Below are positions 32,982 through 42,581 of a DNA stretch of 64,000 nucleotides, in pieces. The notes beneath the pieces were generated by a model. The model saw nothing but the letters and a program-made list of their open reading frames with translations, had not been told where the DNA came from and ran no database searches. The first letter of the stretch is position 1, and every line of letters starts with the position of its first letter. This DNA comes from Mesostigma viride. Lineage: Eukaryota > Streptophyta > Mesostigmatophyceae > Mesostigmatales > Mesostigmataceae. A program made the position numbers and the translations under genes. Location: NCBI GenBank assembly GCA_009746045.1, contig RPFO01000156.1, positions 6,087,725-6,151,724 on the forward strand. The letters are read 5' to 3'.

Positions 32982-33195
32982 AGGCAAAAGAAAACAACCT
33001 GCTTCCCTAGAATGGAAGCCCACCCTTTATAGCAACCACCTCTCCAGCCAACCCCTACCTGGGTGGCTGGGGTACGGGTGCCAGCACAAAAAATATTTTT
33101 TCTAAAATTATTTTTTCTTTTGGTGCTATACGGCGTTGCATTCTCCGCTCAGCAGGTTAGTCATAGATAAAATGAGCATAGCTCACCAAATCCAT
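32982..33195 (-). repeat. Terminal direct repeat of the YR element (5' side)
   Basis: 214-bp partner of 21326-21539, 69 bp upstream of the ORF1 start. In the minus-strand sense this is the 5' end of the element and probably contains its promoter. The last three bases overlap the satellite monomer that resumes at 33193. Confidence 0.9.
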
Positions 33196-35065
33196 GTACG
33201 TAGACGGGCCATGATGACACCATGGGAGCCTGAATCCTCATCATTTTTTTTCTGAGACATCCATGTACGTAGGCCAGCCATGATGACACCATGGGAGCCT
33301 GAATCCTCATCATTAAATACATACATGCCATCCATGTACGTAGACAGGCCATGATGACACCATGGGAGCCTGAATCCTCATCATTTACTATTCCTTGACA
33401 TCCATGTACGTAGACGGGCCATGATGACACCATGGGAGCCTGAATCCTCATCATTTTTTTTTCTTTGACATGCATGTACATACGTAGGCCAGCCATGATG
33501 ACACCAATGGAGCCTGAATCCTCATCATTAATTACATACATGCCATCCATGTACGTAGACGGGCCATGATGACACCATGGGAGCCTGAATCCTCATCATT
33601 TTTTTTCTGAGACATCCATGTACGTAGGCCAGCCATGATGACACCATGGGAGCCTGAATCCTCATCATTAAATACATACATGCCATCCATGTACGTAGAC
33701 AGGCCATGATGACACCATGGGAGCCTGAATCCTCATCATTTACTATTCCTTGACATCCATGTACGTAGACGGGCCATGATGACACCATGGGAGCCTGAAT
33801 CCTCATCATTTTTTTTTTCTTTGACATCCATGTACATACGTAGGCCAGCCATGATGACACCAATGGAGCCTGAATCCTCTTCATTAATTACATACATGCC
33901 ATCCATGTACGTAGACAAGCCATGATGACACCATGGGAGCCTGAATCCTCATCATTTACTATTCCTTGACATCCATGTACGTAGGCCAGCCATGATGACA
34001 CCAATGGAGCCTGAATCCTCATCATTTTTTTTTTCTTTGACATCCATGTACATACGTAGGCCAGCCATGATGACACCAATGGAGCCTGAATCCTCATCAT
34101 TAATTACATAAATGCCATCCATGTACGTAGACGGGCCATGATGACACCATGGGAGCCTGAATCCTCATCATTTACTATTCCTTGACATCCATGTACGTAG
34201 ACGGGCCATGATGACACCATGGGAGCCTGAATCCTCATCATTACTTACATAAATGCCATTCATGTACGTACACGGGCAATGATGACACCATGGGAGCCTG
34301 AATCCTCATCATTAATTACATAAATGCCATCCATGTACGTAGACGGGCCATGATGACCCCATGGGAGCCTGAATCCTCATCATTTACTATTCCTTGACAT
34401 CCATAATGCCATCCATGTACGTAGACGGGCCATGATGACACCATGGGAGCCTGAATCCTCATCATTTACTATTCCTTGACATCCATGTACGTACACGGGC
34501 CATGATGACACCATGGGAGCCTGAATCCTCATCATTTACTATTCCTTGACATCCATGTACGTAGGCCAGCCATGGAGACACCATGGGAGCCTGAATCCTC
34601 CTCATTAATTACAAAAATGCCATCCATGTACGTAGACGGGCCATGATGACACCAATGGAGCCTGAATCCTCATCATTAATTACATAAATGCCATTCATGT
34701 ACGTACACGGGCAATGATGACACCATGGGAGCCTGAATCCTCATCATTAATTACATAAATGCCATCCATGTACGTAGACAAGCCATGATGACACCATGGG
34801 AGCCTGAATCCTCATCATTAATTACGTAAATGCCAACCATGTAGGTAGACAAGCCATGCATGATGACACTATGGGAGCCTGAATCCTCATCATTAATTTC
34901 ATACATGCCAACAACACGTAGACGGGCCATGATGACACCATGGGAGCCTGAATCCTCATCATTAATTACATTAATGCCATCCATGTACGTAGACGGGCCA
35001 TGATGACCGCATGGGAGCCTGAATCCTCATCATTAATTACATACATGCCATCCATGGACGTAGAC
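33193..35065 (+). repeat. 71-bp satellite, block 5 (+ orientation)
   Basis: About 26 monomers, the last block in this orientation. Variants with a poly-T linker, ACATACGTAGG insertions and CCAATGGAGCC are interleaved, and one monomer near 34405 is a partial duplication (TCCATAATGCCATCC). It grades into the GC-rich array near 35065 after CCATCCATGGACGTAGACGG. Confidence 0.97.
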
Positions 35066-35225
35066 GGCACATACATGCGCGGCGCCTCGCGTGGCGCAGA
35101 TTCGCATGGCACATACATGCGCGGCGCAGATTCGCATGGCACATACATGGGCTTCGCCTCGCGTGGCGCAGATTCGTATGGCACATACATGCGCGGCGCC
35201 TCGCGTGGCGCATAGTCTGGTGCCG
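35066..35225. repeat. Short repeats at the head of the GC-rich array
   Basis: Alternating GCGCGGCGCC and CGCAGATTCGCATGGCACAT units of about 24-48 bp, with ACATACATG links that resemble the satellite. Readable on the minus strand as APREAPRMYVPCES-type repeats. It looks like a transition between satellite and 48-bp array. Confidence 0.8.
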
Positions 35226-36991
35226 GCACTGCTGCCAACTCGCCTATGCCCGCGCACGCGGCCACCGGCGCGGCTGCACCTAGCAAGTCGCCTACGCCCG
35301 CGCGCGCGGCAGCCGGCGTGGCTGCACCTGCCAACTCGCCTGCGCCTGCACTCACGACCACCGGCGCGGCTGCACCTAGCAAGTCGCCTGCGGCCCCCGG
35401 CGCGGCTGCACCTGCTGACTCGCCTACGCCCGCGCCTGCGGCCACCGGCGCGGCTGCACCTAGCAAGTCGCCTACGCCCGCGCCTGCGGCCCCCGGCGCG
35501 GCTGCACCTAGCAAGTCGCCTACGCCCGCGCCTGCGGCCGCCGGCGTGGCTGCACCTCGGCCAACTCGGCTTGCGCCTGCGCGCGCGGCAGCACCTGCCA
35601 ACTCGCCTGCGCCTGCACTCACGACCACCGGCGCGGCTGCACCTAGCAAGTCGCCTGCGGCCCCCGGCGCGGCTGCACCTGCCGACTCGCCTACGCCCGC
35701 GCCTGCGGCCACCGGCGCGGCTGCACCTAGCAAGTCGCCTACGCCCGCGCCTGCGGCCCCCGGCGCGGCTGCACCTAGCAAGTCGCCTACGCCCGCGCCT
35801 GCGGCCGCCGGCGTGGCTGCACCTCGGCCAACTCGCTTGCGCCTGCGCGCGCGGCAGCACCTGCCAACTCGCCTGCGCCTGCACTCACGACCACCAGCGC
35901 GGCTGCACCTAGCAAGTCCCCTGCGGCCCCCGGCGCGGCTGCACCTGCCAACTCGCCTACGCCCGCGCCTGCGGCCACCGGCGCGGCTGCACCTAGCAAG
36001 TCGCCTACGCCCGCGCCTGCGGCCACCGGCGCGGCTGCACCTGCCGACTCGCCTGCGCCTGCGCGCGCGGCAGCCGGCGTGGCTGCACCTGCCAACTCGC
36101 CTACGCCCGCGCCTGCGGCCACCGGCGCGGCTGCACCTGCCAACTCGCTTGCGCCTGTGCGCGCGGCCACCGGCGTGGCTGCACCTGCCAACTCGCCTAC
36201 GCCCGCGCCTGCGGCCACCGGCGCGGCTGCACCTAGCAAGTCGCCTACGCCCGCGCCTGCGGCCACCGGCGCGGCTGCACCTGCCGACTCGCCTGCGCCT
36301 GCGCGCGCGGCAGCCGGCGTGGCTGCACCTGCCAACTCGCCTACGCCCGCGCCTGCGGCCACCGGCGCGGCTGCACCTGCCAACTCGCTTGCGCCTGCGC
36401 GCGCGGCAGCACCTAACAACTCGCCTAGCTGCGCCTGCACTCACGACCACCGGCGCGGCTGCACCTAGCAAGTCGCCTGCGGCCCCCGGCGCGGCTGCAC
36501 CTGCCGACTCGCCTGCGCCTGCGCCTGCGGCCGCCGGCGTGGCTGCACCTGCCGACTCGCCTACGCCCGCGCCTGCGGCCACCGGCGCGGCTGCACCTAG
36601 CAAGTCGCCTACGCCCGCGCCTGCGGCCACCGGCGCGGCTGCACCTAGCAAGTCGCCTACGCCCGCGCGCGCGGCAGCCGGCGTGGCTGCACCTGCCAAC
36701 TCGCCTGCGCCTGCACTCACGACCACCGGCGCGGCTGCACCTAGCAAGTCGCCTGCGGCCCCCGGCGCGGCTGCACCTGCCGACTCGCCTACGCCCGCGC
36801 CTGCGGCCACCGGCGCGGCTGCACCTAGCAAGTCGCCTGCGGCCCCCGGCGTGGCTGCACCTGCCAACTCGCCTACGCCCGCGCCTGCGGCCACCGGCGC
36901 GGCTGCACCTGCCAACTCGCTTGCGCCTGCGCGCGCGGCAGCACCTAACAACTCGCCTAGCTGCGCCTGCACTCACGACCACCGGCGCGGC
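35226..36991. repeat. 48-bp GC-rich minisatellite, 16-codon repeat
   Basis: About 37 units of 48 bp (with 45- and 51-bp variants) typified by CACCTAGCAAGTCGCCTACG then CCCGCGCCTGCGGCCACCGG then CGCGGCTG. Being a multiple of three it stays open for long distances on both strands: on + it reads (PSKSPTPAPAATGAAA)n, on minus (GDLLGAAAPVAAGAGV)n. The + translation is like Pro/Ala/Ser-rich hydroxyproline-type cell-wall proteins of algae, but there is no signal peptide, start context or unique flanking exon, so I do not call a gene. Confidence 0.9.
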
Positions 36992-37281
36992 AGTTACGTT
37001 AAATAGTGCCGGAACCTTTTGCCGCCTGAGGCAAATCGGTCCGTCACACTATTTTGCCCGGAATAACCACTTCCGGGCACCCAAGTTAATTCGGCCGAAT
37101 TAACTTGGGTGCCCGGAAGTGGTTATTCCGGGCAAAATAGTGTTCCGGCCCGATTTGCCTCAGGCGGCAAAAGGTTCCGGCACTATTTAACGTAACTAAA
37201 ACCTGGCCTCGTGGAGGGGGGACGAAGAGCCCGAGACATCCGCCTAGGCCGCTGAGCACGCACCACTAAATGCGCCGGAGC

Positions 37282-37370
37282 TGCCTCAGTGAGGATTCGA
37301 ACCCCTGACCTCCAAGTTGCACAGGTTTTAGTTACGTTAAATAGTGCCGGAACCTTTTGCCGCCTGAGGC
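37282..37370 (-). ncRNA. tRNA-like sequence, mirrored copy 1
   Basis: Reverse complement of the copy at 37495-37583: acceptor-like halves GCCTCAG and CTGAGGC with a T-arm/B-box GGTTCGAATCC. It spans the junction of P2 and spacer S. It is tRNA-like only in parts; the D and anticodon arms are irregular, so it is more likely a tRNA-derived relic or a coincidence of the palindrome edge than a functional gene. Confidence 0.35.
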
Positions 37371-37494
37371 AAATCGGGCCGGAACACTATTTTGCCCGGA
37401 ATAACCACTTCCGAGCACCCAAGTTAATTCGGCCGAATTAACTTGGGTGCTCGGAAGTGGTTATTCCGGGCAAAATAGTGTTCCGGCCCGATTT

Positions 37495-37583
37495 GCCTCA
37501 GGCGGCAAAAGGTTCCGGCACTATTTAACGTAACTAAAACCTGTGCAACTTGGAGGTCAGGGGTTCGAATCCTCACTGAGGCA
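37495..37583 (+). ncRNA. tRNA-like sequence, mirrored copy 2
   Basis: 89 nt with 7-bp acceptor-type pairing (GCCTCAG 37495-37501 with CTGAGGC 37576-37582), a discriminator-like A at 37583, a T-arm GGGGTTCGAATCCTC containing a perfect B-box, a short CGG/CCG D-stem, and GCAC/GTGC pairing around a 21-nt loop where an anticodon arm (or an arm with a small intron) would be. No CCA is encoded. Not a canonical tRNA. Confidence 0.35.
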
Positions 37584-37882
37584 GCTCCGGCGCATTTATG
37601 TAGTGGTGCGTGCTCAGCGGCCTAGGCGGATGTCTCGGGCTCTTCGTCCCCCCTCCACGAGGCCAGGTTTTAGTTACGTTAAATAGTGCCGGAACCTTTT
37701 GCCGCCTGAGGCAAATCGGGCCGGAACACTATTTTGCCCGGAATAACCACTTCCGAGCACCCAAGTTAATTCGGCCGAATTAACTTGGGTGCTCGGAAGT
37801 GGTTATTCCGGGCAAAATAGTGTTCCGGCCCGATTTGCCTCAGGCGGCAAAAGGTTCCGGCACTATTTAACGTAACTGCGGC

Positions 37883-38108
37883 TGCACCTAGCAAGTCGCC
37901 TGCGGCCCCCGGCGCGGCTGCACCTGCCGACTCGCCTGCGCCTGCGCCTGCGGCCGCCGGCGTGGCTGCACCTGCCGACTCGCCTACGCCCGCGCCTGCG
38001 GCCACCGGCGCGGCTGCACCTAGCAAGTCGCCTACGCCCGCGCCTGCGGCCACCGGCGCGGCTGCACCTGCCAACTCGCTTGCGCCTGTGCGCGCGGCCA
38101 CCGGCGTG
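37883..38108. repeat. 48-bp GC-rich minisatellite, part after the palindromes
   Basis: The array resumes after the palindrome insertion with the same 48-bp unit and stops at GGCGTGG, where the satellite begins again in reverse orientation. Confidence 0.9.
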
Positions 38109-38591
38109 GCATTTATGTAATAAATGATGAGGATTCAGGCTCCCATGGTGTCATCATGGCTGGCCTACGTACATGGATGTCTCATAAACAAAATGATGAG
38201 GATTCAGGCTCCCATGGTGTCATCATGGCCCGTCTACGTACATGAATGGCATTTATGTAATTAATGATGAGGATTCAGGCTCCCATGGTGTCATCATGGC
38301 TTGTCTACGTACATGGTTGGCATTTATGTAATTAATGATGAGGATTCAGGCTCCATTGGGGTCATCATGGCTGGCCTACGTACATTGATGTCAAGGAATA
38401 GTAAATGATGAGGATTCAGGCTCCCATGGTGTCATCATGGCTGGCCTACGTACATGGATGTCAAGGAATAGTAAATGATGAGGATTCAGGCTCCCATGGT
38501 GTCATCATGGCTGGCCTACGTACATGGATGGCATTTATGTAATTAATGATGAGGATTCAGGCTCCCATGGTGTCATCATGGCTGGCCTACG
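38109..38591 (-). repeat. 71-bp satellite, block 6 (reverse orientation)
   Basis: The monomer now reads as its reverse complement (AATGATGAGGATTCAGGCTC, CCATGGTGTCATCATGG). About seven monomers to the LTR element, which splits the last one at CTACG/TACATGG. Confidence 0.97.
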
Positions 38592-39481
38592 TGTCAGCCG
38601 TAGTGGGCCAAGGCAGTCCCGGCACTAGTTTTTTTTCTGGCTGTCAGTTAGCCGAATTAGTGGGATGACAATAATGGACTTTATCCAGGCTATTTAATTC
38701 GTGCTACGAATTTTTAGTGCTGCGTTTCTGATGCCCAAGATACTGTGAGGGCTTAGTATCTGAGAGCCCGACGGAATATTTTTATTCCGATATGTTCGAC
38801 GGAATCTTTTTCGTCTGCTTGTCTGTCTATGCGACTTTTGGACTTGTGCGTTTTTCCTTACCTTGAATTATGTTCTGTGCCGTTTGTGTCTCAGACTACT
38901 AGCCGTTGTGATGCCAAAAGGAATTCGCGCTTCGCGCACGACTTGGACGTTCCGGCGCTGCCTAGGAGGCACTGTGGCTTTGTCCCAGTACGCCCACGTT
39001 GCGTCACTTGTAGCTTGTCATGATAGCGCCGCGCCATTTATTTGTTGGGCGCCGACACTTGTGTCTCAATGCCTGTATGTGCAAGCACATGTGGACTTGT
39101 CTTATGGAATTCTATGCTAGTGCCATAAGTTTGTATGGCACATGAGAATGATGTCATGCACCGAGCAAGATCAGAGCCCATGTATGGGTGGTCAGATGTG
39201 GACTCTATGGTGACCACAGTTAGTGCCATAAACTGGTAGGAATCTTGTGGTCAATGGGTAGAGCTTTATGTCTCATAAGCGCCGCCACACCTAGATCGTC
39301 AGATCTTGATCTAACGGTTAAAGTTGCAGGCGCTTGCATGCTGAATGAAGTGAAAAGTGTTGTCCATACACTTTCTCTCTCTCTCTTCTTGTCCTTTGAC
39401 TTGGCTATGGAATATTGATAATGAAAATGTAATCAAGCAATATTGATCGGAACTTTCCTCCGACTACCTGTATTTGTAACA
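38592..39481 (+). repeat. 5' LTR (890 bp)
   Basis: TG...CA-bounded; partner of 40875-41764. It contains a CTCTCTCTCT tract near 39372 and a TATGGAATATTGATAATG stretch near 39405. Confidence 0.92.
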
Positions 39482-40874
39482 TGGTATCGACAAGGATCGT
39501 GAGGAATCTTTGGGCTCGAAGTCATGCTTTGGCTCGAGCATATTCCCTTCTTTTTCGCGAGCTCACGGCTCGGAGTATAAGCGCCTGATTTCTCGAGATG
39601 GACGTAACTTTCTTGTTTGACGTCCGTTTGGGGCGTTCTTGGGTTCGTTGAAACCAGTTTTTTATGGCGATTTCAACGACGTCAAGCTTGTGGAGAATGG
39701 AGCTTTTTCCTGTCCGTTCTTGTTGTAAACGTCTCTCTCACGGAGCGGGTTGGCTGGCGCAGATTGGTTTGCGCGTTTTGCTGTGGTCGTCGCGTTTCTA
39801 CACGAAATCTGGCGTTCAAGGCGTCGTTGGAAAGCCCAAGATTTGACGGTTCTTATGAGCTATCACACTTTGCTGGTTTTTGAGTATTGTTGAAAATCTG
39901 CTCGATCGCAGTCGAGGGGGTCTGTACAGCCGCGATGCGGCGTGTTCTTCAATTTGCTGAGTCTTTGAAGGTTGGGGCACTCGAGACTTTTTTGTGGCGA
40001 GATCCTGTTTTGCCAGTCTAGCTACCTGGCTAAATAGGGGATCACTTATGGGTGCTGGCCCTGTGTTGTTCAAGGGCAAATGTGCAGACTTGATATGATT
40101 TACCTTTTTGGAACTGTAAAGCGGTGGTCAGCAAAGGGGGACGCCCTGATTACGACCAGCTTTGTTTTGTATTCGTGAACGGGGCGAGCCTTTCAATTGG
40201 CAAAGGGCGCCTTCATTGATGGCTTGGAGAAAGGGCTGATTTATATTTCGCGAAGACTTGGGGGCCCTGCAAGCAAATATGTTTTTGAGGCACGAGGCGC
40301 TAGCTCTACGTTTGTGTAGGGAGCGAGACCTATCGTGCAAGGAGGCCCGTCGGGGGATTCACTGGCGTTGGGTGGATCCTGCTTGTTCTTTTTGTGAGCA
40401 AGGGGCGCTATTTGTCACTATTTGTACCTGTTTGAAGCTGACTCGGGGTGTCAGTGTTTAAAGCTAATCAAACGTATTAGTGATTTTTAAAGCTGGTCTT
40501 GTGTACCAGTACTTCCTTGCCCCTGTATTCTTTAAGGGGGGGTAGGTGGTTGATGGCCATGTCTTTCTGTGACTATCAGGAGCAAGGGGGGAGGGGTGCG
40601 TGTTTCCAGGCTCTTTCCTAGCTAGCCACCCTCATGCCCGACGGTTGTCTTTCCTGTGGTTCAGCACCCAAGCCCAAGGGGGGTGATGACGGGAAGGCTC
40701 ACGCCACACGAGAGGAGACGTTATTGCTCCTCTACCTGGTTTTTGTGTTCTACACTGTGGGAAATGTTAGTGGCGACTAGCCCTATTGTCCTTGTGTGTG
40801 GTGCGTTGCTCCAGGGTCACCTGGCCACCATGTTTGTGTGAGACATTGTTTCCAGCTTGTCCCACTAAGGGGGG
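39482..40874 (+). other. Interior of the LTR element, no recognised protein
   Basis: 1393 bp between the LTRs. It starts with the primer-binding site and ends with the polypurine tract. Only short open frames occur and none shows a retroelement domain that I can identify. Confidence 0.7.
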
Positions 40875-41764
40875 TGTCAGCCGTAGTGGGCCAAGGCAGT
40901 CCCGGCACTAGTTTTTTTTCTGGCTGTCAGTTAGCCGAATTAGTGGGATGACAATAATGGACTTTATCCAGGCTATTTAATTCGTGCTACGAATTTTTAG
41001 TGCTGCGTTTCTGATGCCCAAGATACTGTGAGGGCTTAGTATCTGAGAGCCCGACGGAATATTTTTATTCCGATATGTTCGACGGAATCTTTTTCGTCTG
41101 CTTGTCTGTCTATGCGACTTTTGGACTTGTGCGTTTTTCCTTACCTTGAATTATGTTCTGTGCCGTTTGTGTCTCAGACTACTAGCCGTTGTGATGCCAA
41201 AAGGAATTCGCGCTTCGCGCACGACTTGGACGTTCCGGCGCTGCCTAGGAGGCACTGTGGCTTTGTCCCAGTACGCCCACGTTGCGTCACTTGTAGCTTG
41301 TCATGATAGCGCCGCGCCATTTATTTGTTGGGCGCCGACACTTGTGTCTCAATGCCTGTATGTGCAAGCACATGTGGACTTGTCTTATGGAATTCTATGC
41401 TAGTGCCATAAGTTTGTATGGCACATGAGAATGATGTCATGCACCGAGCAAGATCAGAGCCCATGTATGGGTGGTCAGATGTGGACTCTATGGTGACCAC
41501 AGTTAGTGCCATAAACTGGTAGGAATCTTGTGGTCAATGGGTAGAGCTTTATGTCACATAAGCGCCGCCACACCTAGATCGTCAGATCTTGATCTAACGG
41601 TTAAAGTTGCAGGCGCTTGCATGCTGAATGAAGTGAAAAGTGTTGTCCATACACTTTCTCTCTCTCTCTTCTTGTCCTTTGACTTGGCTATGGAATATTG
41701 ATAATGAAAATGTAATCAAGCAATATTGATCGGAACTTTCCTCCGACTACCTGTATTTGTAACA
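40875..41764 (+). repeat. 3' LTR (890 bp)
   Basis: The same length as the 5' LTR and almost identical in sequence. Confidence 0.92.
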
Positions 41765-42532
41765 CTACGTACATGGATGGCATTTATGTAATTAATGATG
41801 AGGATTCAGGCTCCCATGGTGTCATCATGGCCCGTCTACGTACATGGATGGCATTTATGTAACTAATGATGAGGATTCAGGCTCCCATTTGGTCATCATG
41901 GCTTGTCTACGTACATGGATGGCATGTATGTAATTAATGATGAGGATTCAGGCTCCCATGGTGTCATCATGGCTTGTCTACGTACATGGATGGCGATTTT
42001 GTAATTAATGATGAGGATTTAGGCTCCTGGCATGGGGTCATCATGGCCCGTCTACGTACATGGATGGCATTTATGTAATTAATGATGAGGATTTAGGCTC
42101 CTGGCATGGGGTCATCATGGCCCGTCTACGTACATGGATGGCATTTATGTAATTAATGATGAGGATTCAGGCTCCCATGGTGTCATCATGGCTTGTCTAC
42201 CTACATGGTTGGCATTTATGTAACCTGAATCCTCTCATAAAAAAAATGATGAGGATTCAGGCTCCATTGGTGTCATCATGGCTGGCCTACGTACATGGAT
42301 GTCAAGGAATAGTAAATGATGAGGATTCAGGCTCCCATGGTGTCATCATGGCTTGTCTACGTACATGGATGGCATGTTTGTAATTAATGATGAGGATTCA
42401 GGCTCCATTGGTGTCATCATGGCTGGCCTACGTATGTACATGGATGTCAAAGAAAAAAAAAATGATGAGGATTCAGGCTCCCGTGGTGTCATCATTGCCC
42501 GTGTATGTACATGGTTGGCATTTATGTAATTA
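41765..42532 (-). repeat. 71-bp satellite, block 7 (reverse orientation)
   Basis: About eleven monomers, including two with the CTGGCATGGGGTCATCATGG variant and the CCTGAATCCTCTCATAAAA fusion variant that also occurs near 53200 and 54085. It is interrupted at TAATTA, where the large TA element is inserted. Confidence 0.97.
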
Positions 42533-42581
42533 CAGTACCAACCCGCGGTAACGCAACTAGTTACGCAACAATGGTACTTTC

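Larger units (their letters stand above)
21303..33192 (-). mobile_element. Tyrosine-recombinase retroelement (DIRS/Ngaro/PAT-like), split by piggyBac
   Basis: The satellite is interrupted after TTTGACATC and resumes as ATCCATGTACG, so only ATC is shared at the junctions, consistent with recombinase-mediated insertion without a normal duplication. Near-identical 214-bp direct repeats lie at 21326-21539 and 32982-33195, with a further 23 bp outside the left one. Parts on the minus strand in order: terminal repeat, gag-like ORF1 (31810-32913), ORF2 with RT, RNase H and tyrosine recombinase (28683-31613), a 3' region, terminal repeat. A 6.75-kb piggyBac element sits in the 3' region; without it the element is about 5.1 kb. 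It is a fossil-type record here: both reading frames look whole and the terminal repeats are almost unchanged, so the insertion looks young. Confidence 0.85.
36992..37877. mobile_element. Composite of three 206-bp palindromes in the 48-bp array
   Basis: Flanked by GCGGC on both sides (36987-36991 and 37878-37882), which looks like a 5-bp target duplication. Structure: palindrome P1 (36992-37197), spacer S (37198-37329), palindrome P2 (37330-37535), spacer S' (37536-37671, the reverse complement of S), palindrome P3 (37672-37877). Each P begins AGTTACGTTAAATAGTGCCG, ends with its complement, and has the centre TTAATTCGGCCGAATTAA. The whole 886 bp is thus itself an inverted repeat around the centre of P2. 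This looks like a fold-back/MITE-type element, perhaps several nested copies. Confidence 0.85.
38592..41764 (+). mobile_element. LTR retroelement, non-autonomous looking (copia-like ends)
   Basis: 890-bp LTRs at 38592-39481 and 40875-41764 start TGTCAGCCG and end TTTGTAACA. They are nearly identical, so the insertion is recent. CTACG is duplicated at 38587-38591 and 41765-41769. A primer-binding site TGGTATCGACAAGG starts at 39482, directly after the 5' LTR; TGGTATC is the usual start of initiator-Met-tRNA primer sites. A polypurine stretch AAGGGGGG precedes the 3' LTR. The 1.4-kb interior shows no recognisable gag, protease, integrase or reverse transcriptase, so it looks structurally complete at its ends but non-autonomous, of the LARD/TRIM type; superfamily is unproven. 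Confidence 0.92.

Noticed and set aside
37495-37583. Functional tRNA gene
   Set aside because: The D-arm and anticodon arm are irregular and the 5' half belongs to a palindrome; kept only as a low-confidence tRNA-like feature.
38829-39120. Frames of 64-85 codons that appear twice, identical in both LTRs
   Set aside because: They lie inside the LTRs and duplicate with them; no domain is visible.
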